Source: Streptomyces luomodiensis (GTDB taxonomy: Bacteria > Actinomycetota > Actinomycetes > Streptomycetales > Streptomycetaceae). Taken from it: a stretch of DNA of 64,000 nt. The notes under the pieces are model-generated. The model made no database searches. It was not told where the DNA came from and saw only the letters and a program-made list of their open reading frames with translations. The stretch is taken from assembly GCF_031679605.1 (NCBI RefSeq), contig NZ_CP117522.1:1674001-1738000 (forward strand), given 5' to 3'. A program made the position numbers and the translations under genes. Position 1 is the stretch's first letter. Each line of letters opens with the position of its first letter. This document shows, one piece after another, positions 35,606 through 43,909 of this stretch.

Positions 35606-35971
35606 TCAGCCGAACCAACTGGGCCGGACCAGGCCCGACGTGTAGGCGAGCACGAGGAGTCGGGCGTGGTCCCGGGCCCCGGGTTCGACCATGGTGCGGC
35701 TCACATGGGTCGTGGCGGTGAGCGGGCCGGCCTCAAGTCGGCGAGCGATCTCCTGGTTCGACGGCCCCATGCCCACCAGGGCCGTCACCTCCCGCTCCCG
35801 CTCGGTCAACTCCGCGTCGGGGCCTCGCGGACCAACCTCGATGTCCGGCTGCGCCGACGGCAGGGCGTGGAGACCGGCGCGTACCAGGACCTGGTCATCG
35901 GCGGCCCGGGACCGGTGTGTTCCTCCTGTCCGAGACCGGAATCCGGGCCCGGACGCGGACCCCGCCGTCAT
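35606..35971 (-). pseudogene. NarL-family response regulator remnant with internal deletion
   Basis: On the minus strand, ADDQVLVRAGLHALPSAQPD matches the first helix and strand of a NarL-type receiver, then jumps directly to a LuxR HTH: ELTEREREVTALVGMGPSNQ through the final SGLVRPSWFG. About 100 residues of receiver, including the phospho-acceptor Asp loop, are missing. The HTH also has unusual residues (HARLLVLAYTSG after MVEPGARD). It looks like a degenerate, internally deleted two-component regulator with no partner kinase nearby. The frame extends upstream to 36103, but 35971 is the last plausible ATG. Confidence 0.75.
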
Positions 35972-36265
35972 GCCGACCAGACCGTTACCGCCGCCCGTCA
36001 CCCCGCCCCCGGTCGCGGGGCGTCGTCGTCCACCCGCGGCTCCAGCCCACCCGTGGCGGATGACGCTCGGGCCCTGTCCGGTGGGCGCCTCGCCGAGACG
36101 CACCCCTCGCGCAGGGCGCCGTCGCTCGGGAAGCCCCCAACCCAGGCCACGCCCCTCCCTGAACCGGCATCACCCAGGCCGTACCCCGCCCCGTCCCGGG
36201 CCGGCGTCGCTCACGACGCACCCGCCCGGAGCGATGCCCGCCCCGGGGCCGGTATCGCTGCGGGC
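35972..36265. other. GC-rich gap without a gene
   Basis: About 294 bases between a decayed response regulator and an oxidoreductase. It holds imperfect direct repeats of CCGGGCCGGCGTCGCT-like sequence near 36195-36260 but no start with a convincing ribosome site and no recognisable domain in any frame. Confidence 0.5.
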
Positions 36266-37471
36266 CTAGCCCCGGTCCATCGCCGCCAGGGCGCGGCGGG
36301 CGGCCGGGTGGGTGCGGACGAGGTCGCCCAGGGTCGTGGTGCCGCGGGTGATCTTCGTGAAGGCGCGCCAGGCCGGGCGGAAGCCGGTGATCGCCGCGTG
36401 GAACATCCCGGGGCGGCGGGCGAAGACCGCGTAGAGGCGGCGGCCGACGCCCATCTCCACTCCGAGCCCCGCCTTGATCGCGAAGGCGTAGTTCAGGGCC
36501 TGGCGGCGGGCGTCCACCGCGTCGTGCGCCTCGGCGACGCGCACCGCCCACTCCCCCGCGAGGCGGCCCGAGCGCAGCGCGTAGGAGATGCCCTCGCGCG
36601 TCCACGGCTCCAGCAGCCCGGCCGCGTCCCCGCAGACCAGCACCCGGCCGCGCGACAGCGGCGAGTCGTCGGAGCGGCAGCGGGTCAGATGGCCGGAGGA
36701 GATGCTCGGCTCGAATCCGGCGAGGCCGAGCCGGGCGATGAAGTCCTCCAGATAGCGCTTGGTCCCGGCGCCCTCGCCGCGCGCCGAGATGACGCCGACG
36801 GTCAGGGTGTCGCCCTTGGGGAAGACCCAGCCGTAACTCCCTGGCATCGGGCCCCAGTCGATGAGCACCCGGCCCGCCCAGTCCTCCGCGACGGTCGGCG
36901 GAACGGGGATCTCCGCCTCCAGGCCGAGATCCACCTGGTCGAGCTTCACGCCGACATGCGCGCCTATGCGGCTGGCGCTGCCGTCCGCGCCGACCACGGC
37001 CCGCGCCAGCACCGTCTCACCGTCGGCGAGCACCACGGCGACCGTGCGCCGGTCCGGCACGGCCGGGCCGTGCTGCTCGACGCGGGTGACCGCGACGCCC
37101 GTACGGACCTCGGCGCCCGCGTCCTTGGCTGCCTCGACCAGGGCGGCGTCGAACTCCGGCCGGTTGATCAGCCCGAAGAGCGCCTGCTTGGAGCGGCGGG
37201 TACGGGCCAGCTTGCCGTTCAGCGAGAAGGTCACCGCGTGCACCCGCTCCCGCAGCGGCAGTTCGAACCCCGGCGGGAGCGCGTCGCGCGAGGGGCCGAT
37301 GATGCCGCCGCCGCAGGTCTTGTAGCGCGGCAGTTCGGCCTTCTCCAGCAGCAGCACCCGGCGCCCGGCGCAGGCGGCGGCGTGGGCCGCGGAGGCACCC
37401 GCGGGGCCCGCGCCCACCACGACCACGTCCCATACCGTCTCATTGTCCGGGGCTGCGTTGTCGCTGCTCAC
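36266..37471 (-). CDS. Geranylgeranyl reductase-family FAD-dependent oxidoreductase
   Basis: A 401-residue flavoprotein. The FAD dinucleotide motif VVVVGAGPAGASAAHAAACA opens the fold, followed by PRYKTCGGGI, a signature of geranylgeranyl reductase/menaquinone reductase-type enzymes (MenJ-like), and the late FAD-binding GRVLVCGDAAGLLEPWTREG. These reduce isoprenoid side chains of chlorophyll, archaeal lipid or menaquinone; in actinobacteria partial saturation of menaquinone is the usual role, but this is by family. The GTG at 37471 follows GGGAG; TTG at 37489 is an alternative. Divergent from the M20 peptidase. Confidence 0.85.
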   Translation of the reverse strand: MSSDNAAPDNETVWDVVVVGAGPAGASAAHAAACAGRRVLLLEKAELPRYKTCGGGIIGPSRDALPPGFELPLRERVHAVTFSLNGKLARTRRSKQALFGLINRPEFDAALVEAAKDAGAEVRTGVAVTRVEQHGPAVPDRRTVAVVLADGETVLARAVVGADGSASRIGAHVGVKLDQVDLGLEAEIPVPPTVAEDWAGRVLIDWGPMPGSYGWVFPKGDTLTVGVISARGEGAGTKRYLEDFIARLGLAGFEPSISSGHLTRCRSDDSPLSRGRVLVCGDAAGLLEPWTREGISYALRSGRLAGEWAVRVAEAHDAVDARRQALNYAFAIKAGLGVEMGVGRRLYAVFARRPGMFHAAITGFRPAWRAFTKITRGTTTLGDLVRTHPAARRALAAMDRG

Positions 37472-37640
37472 GTGTGGATCCGCTCCCAATCGACCGATCT
37501 GATCCGCCTACCCGGCATCCTACGGCTCGCCGATGGATGACCCCGCTGTGGGATGATCGGCCACGCGGTCACGAGCCGTACAAACGTGCCCATCGCAGCG
37601 CATCCCGCCGCTTGCCCGTCGCAACCCAGGAGTGTCACCC

Positions 37641-39002
37641 ATGGAGCAGGCACCTCTCGCCGCCACCGTCGCCGCCCTACAGCCGCGCGCCAGGGCCGAA
37701 CTGGCCGAGTTGGTGACCTTCAAGTCGGTCGCGGACCCGGCGCAGTTCCCACGCGACGAATGCGAGGCCGCGGCGCGCTGGGTCGCCGACGCGCTGCGCG
37801 CCGAGGGGTTCGAGGACGTGGCGCTGCTGGACACCCCCGACGGCACCCAGTCCGTCTACGGCTTCCTGCCCGGCCCGGCCGGCGCCCCGACCGTGCTGCT
37901 CTACGCGCATTACGACGTGCAGCCCCCGCTGGACGAGGACGCCTGGCTCACCCCGCCCTTCGAGCTGACCGAGCGCGACGGCCGCTGGTACGGGCGGGGC
38001 GCGGCGGACTGCAAGGGCGGCGTGATCATGCACCTCACGGCCCTGCGCGCGCTCAAGGAGCACGGCGGGGTCCCGGTCAACGTCAAGGTGATCGTGGAGG
38101 GTTCCGAGGAGCAGGGCACGGGCGGGCTCGAGCGCTACGCCGAGGCCCACCCCGAGCTGCTGGCCGCCGACACGATCGTGATCGGCGACGCGGGCAACTT
38201 CCGGGTCGGGCTGCCGACGGTCACGGCCACGCTGCGCGGTATGACGATGCTGCGGGTCTCGGTGGAGACCCTGGCGGGGAACCTGCACTCCGGCCAGTTC
38301 GGCGGGGCCGCCCCGGACGCGCTCGCCGCGCTGATCCGCGTCCTGGACTCGCTGCGCGCCGAGGACGGCTCGACGGTGGTCAAGGGCCTGGCGGCGGACG
38401 CGGTGTGGGACGGACTTCAGTATCCGGAAGAGGAGTTCCGCAACGACGCCAAGGTGCTCGACGGGGTCGGGCTGATCGGCTCGGGTACGGTCGCCGACCG
38501 CATCTGGGCACGTCCCGCGGTCACCGTGATCGGCATCGACTGCCCGCCGGTGGTCGGCGCCACCCCGTCCGTCCAGGCGAGCGCGCGGGCGCTGATCAGC
38601 CTGCGGGTGCCGCCGGGCGTGGACGCGGCCGAGGCGAACCGGCTGCTGACCGAGCACCTCCAGTCCTCGGTGCCGTGGGGCGCGCGGCTCTCGGTGGAGC
38701 AGGTCGGTCAGGGCCAGCCGTTCCGCGCGGACACCACGAGCCCGGCGTACACGGCGATGCGGGAGGCGATGCGCCTGGCGTACGACGGGCAGGAGATGGC
38801 GATCGCCGGACAGGGCGGCTCGATCCCGCTGTGCAACACCCTGGCCTCGCTCTACCCGGAGGCGGAGATCCTGCTGATCGGGCTGAGCGAGCCGGAGGCC
38901 CAGATCCACGCGGTCAACGAGAGCGTCTCCCCGCAGGAGTTGGAGAAGCTCTCGCTCACCGAGGCGCTGTTCCTGGGGATGTACGCGGCGGGCAAGGGCT
39001 GA
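37641..39002 (+). CDS. M20 family dipeptidase
   Basis: A 453-residue M20 metallopeptidase. Metal ligands sit in LLYAHYDVQP (His, Asp), GRGAADCKGG (Asp), EGSEEQGTGG (Glu pair) and EAQIHAVNES (His). The lid domain between residues 200 and 310 gives the usual two-domain length. Members such as PepV/CNDP-like dipeptidases hydrolyse dipeptides or carnosine-type substrates in the cytosol. The ATG at 37641 has AGGAG nine bases upstream. A 15-bp tandem repeat follows its stop. Confidence 0.9.
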   Translation: MEQAPLAATVAALQPRARAELAELVTFKSVADPAQFPRDECEAAARWVADALRAEGFEDVALLDTPDGTQSVYGFLPGPAGAPTVLLYAHYDVQPPLDEDAWLTPPFELTERDGRWYGRGAADCKGGVIMHLTALRALKEHGGVPVNVKVIVEGSEEQGTGGLERYAEAHPELLAADTIVIGDAGNFRVGLPTVTATLRGMTMLRVSVETLAGNLHSGQFGGAAPDALAALIRVLDSLRAEDGSTVVKGLAADAVWDGLQYPEEEFRNDAKVLDGVGLIGSGTVADRIWARPAVTVIGIDCPPVVGATPSVQASARALISLRVPPGVDAAEANRLLTEHLQSSVPWGARLSVEQVGQGQPFRADTTSPAYTAMREAMRLAYDGQEMAIAGQGGSIPLCNTLASLYPEAEILLIGLSEPEAQIHAVNESVSPQELEKLSLTEALFLGMYAAGKG

Positions 39003-39019
39003 GCCTCCCCTTCCTGGCC

Positions 39020-39139
39020 GCTTTGGGTGGCGGCGCTTTCCGTGGCGCCGCTTCCCGTTGCCCTGCTTTACGTGGCCGCGTTTTCCCCCGCACCGCTTGC
39101 CGTCGCACCGCTTTACGTGGCCGCGCTTTCCGTCGCACC
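39020..39139. repeat. Eight 15-bp tandem repeats between convergent genes
   Basis: Eight contiguous units with consensus GCTTTCCGTGGCGCC (variants GCTTTACGTGGCCGC, occurring twice identically, and GCTTGCCGTCGCACC) fill the gap after the M20 gene and run into the 3' end of the leftward Nudix gene, including its stop codon. The unit is a multiple of three, so expansion keeps the leftward frame. Confidence 0.8.
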
Positions 39140-40195
39140 GCGGCGGTCAGCCGGTGAGGGGCAGCCCGTGGGGACGCCCGCTTCGAGGTAGAGCGGGCGG
39201 CCCTGCTCGCGGGCGCGCAGCGCCCAGCGGAGCCTGCTCAGCCGTACCGGCGGCAGCAGCGCGGCGGCCTCGGTCTCGGTGACGAAGCGCCAGCCGCGCA
39301 GCTCGGAACCGGGCAGCAGCACCTCGCGGGCGGCCTCGGTGGAGAGCTTGCCGCCGTCGAAGAGCAGCCGCAGGCCCCCGTAGCCGGGCGGCTGGGGGCG
39401 CTCCCAGTCGGCGACCAGCAGCCGCAGCGGTTCATCGAGCCGTACGCCCAGTTCCTCGGTGACCTCGCGCACCCCGGCGCACATCGGGGGTTCGCCCGGC
39501 TCGACGACGCCGCCGGGGAACTCCCAGCCGGGTTTGTAGGTGGGGTCGACGAGCAGCACCCGGTCCTCCTCGTCGAACAGCAGCACTCCGGCGGCCAGCG
39601 TCTCCGCCGTCGGCTCCGGGGTCTGCACGATGTCGCAGCTCCCGGCGCCCCCGCGGACGGCGTCGGCGATGTGCTCGGCGGTCTGGCGCGGGGTGAGCCC
39701 GGTGGTGTCCACGACATGGGCGTCGGCGGTCAGCCAGGTCAGGGCCGCTCGGTAGGGCGCGAGATGGGCCAGGCACCACTGGCGTACGGACTCGCTCGCG
39801 TGCGCGTCCCCGGGTATCTCCTCGCGTTCGGCTATCCGCTTGCGAAGGATCGTTTCATCGGTGTGCAGCAGCACATGCCGCACGGGGATGCGACGAGCGG
39901 CGAAACCGCCGAAGATCTCATCCCGGTACTCCTGCCGGAGGACCGTCATCGGGACCACGAGCGGGCCGCCGACCTCCGCGATCAGTGCCGCTCCGGTGTC
40001 CACGACCAGCCGGCGCCACGAGGGCAGATCCTGGTAGTCGGACACCTGTTCAAGACGTTTGCGCGGGAGCATCATCCGCAGACCGTTACCGACCAGCTCC
40101 GGGTCGTAGAACGTGCTGCCGGGCATGAAGTCCACCAGTTCACGGGCCGCGGCGGTCTTACCCGCACCGAATGCACCGTTCAGCCAGACGATCAC
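39113..40195 (-). CDS. TmrB-like ATP-binding kinase domain fused to Nudix hydrolase
   Basis: A 360-residue two-domain protein. Residues 1-180 form a P-loop kinase-like domain: MIVWLNGAFGAGKTAAAREL with Walker A GAFGAGKT, then DPELVGNGLRMML, resembling tunicamycin-resistance TmrB ATP-binding proteins. Residues 195-340 are a Nudix domain with box GGVVEPGEPPMCAGVREVTE followed by ELGV. A joint activity on a phosphorylated nucleotide or nucleotide sugar is plausible but unknown. The last dozen codons come from the 15-bp repeats, so the native C-terminus may vary. The start ATG at 40195 has no strong ribosome site, but the P-loop begins immediately. Confidence 0.82.
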   Translation of the reverse strand: MIVWLNGAFGAGKTAAARELVDFMPGSTFYDPELVGNGLRMMLPRKRLEQVSDYQDLPSWRRLVVDTGAALIAEVGGPLVVPMTVLRQEYRDEIFGGFAARRIPVRHVLLHTDETILRKRIAEREEIPGDAHASESVRQWCLAHLAPYRAALTWLTADAHVVDTTGLTPRQTAEHIADAVRGGAGSCDIVQTPEPTAETLAAGVLLFDEEDRVLLVDPTYKPGWEFPGGVVEPGEPPMCAGVREVTEELGVRLDEPLRLLVADWERPQPPGYGGLRLLFDGGKLSTEAAREVLLPGSELRGWRFVTETEAAALLPPVRLSRLRWALRAREQGRPLYLEAGVPTGCPSPADRRGATESAAT

Positions 40196-40500
40196 ATTTC
40201 CCCCTATTCCATCGCCTCCTGACAGTTGCCCGCATCACCCTGCCACGGAAACGCCCGAAGACGACCGAGTGACGGATCGCGCGGCCCCGGATACCGCGCC
40301 CGGTGAAGGGCTCGCGCTCGTCCCTCTGACGGGCTTCGACGCCCCGCGGTTCGCCGACGGGGGCATCGGCTACCTCGAGGACGGGGGCATCGACCACCTC
40401 GCGTACGACAACTGCGATAACCAGGGTGTCGACGCCAAGCGGCGCCACCGCCGCGTTCCGGGCGCACGGCCCAGGGGGGAAGAGACGGCGGCAGCGGGGC
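40196..40500. other. Gap without a supported gene
   Basis: About 305 bases between two leftward genes. One rightward frame reads GLALVPLTGFDAPRFADGGI and continues openly, but it has no ribosome site, no recognised domain and runs into the antisense of the glucokinase gene. I call no gene here. Confidence 0.4.
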
Positions 40501-41478
40501 TCAGCCGCCGGTCGGGGATGTGCCCGCCACCGGGCCGAAGCCCTCCAGCCGGGCCTCCTGCGCCGCCGCGGCGGCCGCGCCCACCAGTCCCGCGTCGGTG
40601 CCCATCTGCGCCGGGAGGACCTCCAGTCCCTGGACGAACGACAAGGTCGCGTAGTCGCGCAGGGCGCGCCGCAGGGGCGCGAACAACACGTCCCCGGCGC
40701 CCGCCACCCCGCCTCCGACGACCGCCACCTCGATCTCGACGAGCGCCGCGGTCGCGGCGATCCCGGCGGCCAGGGCCTGAGCGGCCCGTTCGAAGGAGGC
40801 CCGCGCGACCGGGTCACCGGCCCGCGCCGAGGCGGCGACGGCCTGGGCGCTGGTGTCGCCGTCCGGACCCGGGCGCCAGCCGGCGTCCAGGGCGCGGCGG
40901 GCGATGTTGGGGCCGCTGGCGATCCGCTCCACGCAGCCGCGTCCGCCACAGGGGCACAGGTCCCCGTCCAGCTCCACGCTGATGTGGCCGATGTGCCCGG
41001 CGTTGCCGGTCGGGCCCGGGTGCAGCCGGCCGCCCAGCACCAGTCCGCCGCCCACGCCGGTGGAGACGACCATGCACAGGGCGTTCTCCCGGCCGCGCGC
41101 CGCGCCCTGCCAGTGCTCGGCGGCCGTCATCGCCGGCCCGTCACCGACCAGCGACAGCGGCAGGGCGCCGGTGGTCTCCCGGACCCCGGCGACCAGCGGG
41201 AAGTCACGCCAGCCGGGGATGTTGACGGGGCTCACGGTGCCCACGGACGCATCCACCGGGCCCGCGCTGCCGATGCCGACGGCGGCGACCCGGGACCAGT
41301 GCGCGGTGGCCGACAGTTCCTTGAGCACGGCGGTGACCTGCCGCATCACCGTCGTGCCGGCCTCCTGGGCGCGGGTGGCGCGGCGGGCGCGTACGACCAG
41401 CTTGCCGCTTCCGTCCACCAGGGCGCCCGCGATCTTGGTCCCGCCGATGTCGAGTGCGGCGATGAGGTCACGTGGCAT
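40501..41478 (-). CDS. ROK family glucokinase-like sugar kinase
   Basis: A 325-residue ROK kinase without an HTH. The phosphate loop ALDIGGTKIAGALVDG, catalytic-loop GTVSPVNIPGW, the zinc motif CPCGGRGCVE and the GHIGHISVE region are intact, matching actinobacterial glucokinases and N-acetylglucosamine kinases. It phosphorylates a hexose using ATP. The ATG at 41478 has GGAGAG nine bases upstream. It is divergent from a LacI regulator, with a perfect palindromic operator between the two, so it is probably part of that regulator's control region. Confidence 0.85.
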   Translation of the reverse strand: MPRDLIAALDIGGTKIAGALVDGSGKLVVRARRATRAQEAGTTVMRQVTAVLKELSATAHWSRVAAVGIGSAGPVDASVGTVSPVNIPGWRDFPLVAGVRETTGALPLSLVGDGPAMTAAEHWQGAARGRENALCMVVSTGVGGGLVLGGRLHPGPTGNAGHIGHISVELDGDLCPCGGRGCVERIASGPNIARRALDAGWRPGPDGDTSAQAVAASARAGDPVARASFERAAQALAAGIAATAALVEIEVAVVGGGVAGAGDVLFAPLRRALRDYATLSFVQGLEVLPAQMGTDAGLVGAAAAAAQEARLEGFGPVAGTSPTGG

Positions 41479-41549
41479 AGGTGTCGACTCTCCTGGTGGG
41501 CGTGCTGGTGGCCATGGGCGTTCGGTGTGCGGCACCAGTCTTCCCGCGA

Positions 41550-41576
41550 CTGACAACGTTGTCCAGGGGCTATGCT
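41550..41576 (+). promoter_or_regulatory. Promoter with LacI operator between glucokinase and LacI genes
   Basis: GACAACGTTGTC (41552-41563) is a perfect 12-base palindrome with the central CG typical of LacI/GalR operators. CTGACA at 41550-41555 and TATGCT at 41571-41576 form a plausible -35/-10 pair separated by 15 bases, so the operator overlaps the -35 box and the spacer. Occupancy would block the LacI gene and probably the divergent kinase gene. Confidence 0.6.
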
Positions 41577-41621
41577 CGACACTCCTTTCCCCACGACGAC
41601 CAGCGACGGGACGAGCGCACC

Positions 41622-42695
41622 GTGACCGACACCGCCCCGGACACCGCCAGCCGCACCCCCACACGCCGTTACGGCACCCGGCCCACCATGAAGGACGTCG
41701 CCGCACGGGCCGGGGTCGGCCTCAAGACCGTCTCCAGAGTGGTCAACGGCGAACCGGGCGTCACCCCCGACACCGAGCGCCGCGTCCAGGAGGCCATCAC
41801 CGCACTCGGTTTCCGCCGCAACGACAGCGCCCGCATTCTGCGCAAGGGCCGTACGGCGAGCATCGGGCTGGTCCTGGAGGATCTGGCCGACCCCTTCTAC
41901 GGTCCGCTGAGCCGCGCCGTCGAGGAGGTCGCCCGTGCCCACGGCGCGCTGCTGATCAACGGATCCAGCGCGGAGGACCCCGAGCGCGAGCAGGAGCTGG
42001 TGCTCGCCCTGTGCGCGCGCCGGGTCGACGGCCTCGTCATCATCCCGGCCGGCCATGACCACCGCTATCTGGCCCCCGAGATGGCGGCCGGGGTCGCCAC
42101 CGTCTTCGTCGACCGGCCCGCCGGCCGGATCGACGCCGACGCCGTCCTCTCCGACAGCTTCGGCGGCTCCCGCGACGCGGTCGCCCATCTGATCGCCCAC
42201 GGCCACCGCCGGATCGGCTTCCTCGGCGACCTGCCGGGCATCCACACCGCCGCCGAGCGGCTGCGCGGCTATCACGCGGCGATGAGCGAGGCCGGACTGC
42301 CGGTCCACGACGCCTGGGTCTCGCCCGGCCCCACCGACCCGGAGCGGGTCCGGGCCGCGGCCACCGCGATGCTGAACGCCGCCGAGCCGGTCACCGCGCT
42401 CTTCGCGGGCAACAACCGGGTGACGGTCACGGTCGTACGGGTCCTGGCCGAGCGCCCCGCGCCCGCCGCGCCGGTGGCCCTCGTCGGCTTCGACGACTTC
42501 GAGCTCGCCGATCTGCTCTCCCCCGGGATCAGCGTCATAGCCCAGGACTCGGCCCAGCTCGGCCGCACCGCCGCCGATCTGCTCTTCCGCCGCCTCGACG
42601 GCGCGGGCGGGGACCCGCGGCGGGTCGTTCTGCCGACCCGGCTGATCCCGCGCGGGTCGGGCGAACTGCCTCCGCCCGCGACCTCCACGCCCTGA
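41622..42695 (+). CDS. LacI family transcriptional regulator
   Basis: A 357-residue LacI repressor. After about 22 extra residues, the HTH TMKDVAARAGVGLKTVSRVV and hinge helix are followed by a periplasmic-binding-like sensor (IGLVLEDLADPFYGPLSRAV, GLVIIPAGHDHRYLAPEM, GHRRIGFLGDLPGIHTA). The GTG at 41622 is chosen; the family core begins at an in-frame ATG 66 bases later. Its own operator candidate lies 59 bases upstream. Target likely includes the divergent ROK sugar kinase; ligand probably a sugar. Confidence 0.9.
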   Translation: MTDTAPDTASRTPTRRYGTRPTMKDVAARAGVGLKTVSRVVNGEPGVTPDTERRVQEAITALGFRRNDSARILRKGRTASIGLVLEDLADPFYGPLSRAVEEVARAHGALLINGSSAEDPEREQELVLALCARRVDGLVIIPAGHDHRYLAPEMAAGVATVFVDRPAGRIDADAVLSDSFGGSRDAVAHLIAHGHRRIGFLGDLPGIHTAAERLRGYHAAMSEAGLPVHDAWVSPGPTDPERVRAAATAMLNAAEPVTALFAGNNRVTVTVVRVLAERPAPAAPVALVGFDDFELADLLSPGISVIAQDSAQLGRTAADLLFRRLDGAGGDPRRVVLPTRLIPRGSGELPPPATSTP

Positions 42696-42854
42696 ACCGC
42701 CCTTCATCGCCCCTGTCCCGTCGCCGCCCGCTCCCCCGAACACCGCTCCCTCTCCGAACGCCTGAACGGCCCCGTCCCGGTTGCCCCGGCCCCCCGTCGC
42801 CCCGAGGGTGGACGCGGAGGGCCGGGACCCGGCCGGCGGAACGAGGGAGACGCG

Positions 42855-43307
42855 ATGAGCGGGCGCCGAACGCGGACGATCTGCGCGGTGAGCCTCATGG
42901 CCGTGCTGGCGCCGGCCGCCGTCGGCTGTTCGGACGGCGGGGGCAGCCCGTCGTCCCAGGTGTCCCGGGCCTCCGCCGCGATCGCGTCCGCGAAGGCGTC
43001 GGCCAAGGCCGAACTGGACAAGATCAAGGGCGGTGCCCAGGCCAAGCGCGAGGTGAAGGTGGGCCGGGTGACCCACGGCGCCGGGGGACGGGCCGTGGCA
43101 CCGCTGACCGTGACCAACAAGAGCGCGCACACCGCGAACTACGCCGTGGAGGTCACCTTCCGGAACGCGGACGGCGATGTGGTCGACGCCGTCGTGCTGC
43201 GCCTTTCCACAGTGCCGCCGCACCGGCCCACCAAGGCCACCGCGCGCAGCCACCGCGCGCTCACCGGCCGCATCACGGCACAGGTGGGCACGGCGGTGCG
43301 GTACTGA
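42855..43307 (+). CDS. Small secreted lipoprotein
   Basis: A 150-residue lipoprotein. A positively charged start (MSGRRTRTICAV), hydrophobic core and lipobox AAVGC with Cys at about 25 predict lipidation and export. A Lys/Ala-rich helix is followed by a beta-sandwich-like domain (LTVTNKSAHTANYAVEVTFR) of the FxLYD/DUF-type extracellular group. GAGGGAGA lies just before the ATG. Function unknown; it faces the outside of the cell and is separated from its neighbours by gaps. Confidence 0.82.
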   Translation: MSGRRTRTICAVSLMAVLAPAAVGCSDGGGSPSSQVSRASAAIASAKASAKAELDKIKGGAQAKREVKVGRVTHGAGGRAVAPLTVTNKSAHTANYAVEVTFRNADGDVVDAVVLRLSTVPPHRPTKATARSHRALTGRITAQVGTAVRY

Positions 43308-43347
43308 TCCATCGCCACGGTGCCCGTTTGCCCTCTTCTCCGGCCGC

Positions 43348-43731
43348 TCAGGCCGCGAGCACCTTGGCCTTGGCCCGCTCGTACTCCTCGGGGGTGAGGT
43401 CGCCGTGGTTCTTGAGCTCCACGAGATGCTCGAGCTCCTCCGCCCGGCCGGTGGTGGCGGTCGTCCGCACGAACTCCCGGAAGTCCGCCTCCGCCTTCTC
43501 GGCCCGCTTCATCTCGCGCACACCCATCTCGCGGCCCCGTGCCACCAGGTACACGAAAACGCCGAGGAAGGGCAGCACCAGGACGAAGACGGTCCAGCCC
43601 GCCTTGGCCCATCCGTTCAGCGAGTCATCGCGGAAGAGATCGGCGAAGACACGGAACAGCAGAAACAGCCACAGGATCCACAGAAAGACCCACATCGTGG
43701 TCAGAAAGACATTCAGCAGTGGGTAGTCCAT
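43348..43731 (-). CDS. PLDc_N/SHOCT-domain small membrane protein
   Basis: A 127-residue protein. Two hydrophobic helices (about 10-30 and 45-65) of the PLD-nuclease N-terminal type are followed by a charged linker and a C-terminal SHOCT motif LVELKNHGDLTPEEYERAKA. The ATG at 43731 is chosen over a longer frame from 43788, because the first helix starts directly. Such proteins are common and of unknown function. It is convergent with the lipoprotein gene and divergent from the GAP-family gene. Confidence 0.85.
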   Translation of the reverse strand: MDYPLLNVFLTTMWVFLWILWLFLLFRVFADLFRDDSLNGWAKAGWTVFVLVLPFLGVFVYLVARGREMGVREMKRAEKAEADFREFVRTTATTGRAEELEHLVELKNHGDLTPEEYERAKAKVLAA

Positions 43732-43909
43732 CGTCTGCCTCCCGTCGGACACGCCCGGCGGGACCGCGAGGGCCCCACCAGAGCCCACGACCTCAGCTTA
43801 CGGCGGCCCACCCCGGCGGGGCAGCAGCGGATGCCGTGGGGACGGCCGGGGCGTAGGAATGGGAAGGCGGGGCGTCACCACACGGCGGAGACCGGAAGGG
43901 CGGGCGGCC

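Noticed and set aside
36711..36730. tRNA-like TTCGAATC element
   Set aside because: It falls inside the oxidoreductase coding sequence and has no acceptor stem or other arms; a similar hit in the GNAT gene near 56365 was also dismissed.
40196..40500. Gene in the gap before the ROK kinase
   Set aside because: The rightward open frame lacks a ribosome site and any recognised domain and continues into antisense of the kinase gene.
30490..41478. Two ROK proteins as a duplicated pair
   Set aside because: The one at 30490 has an N-terminal HTH while the one at 40501 does not; they are different subfamilies, not a recent duplication.
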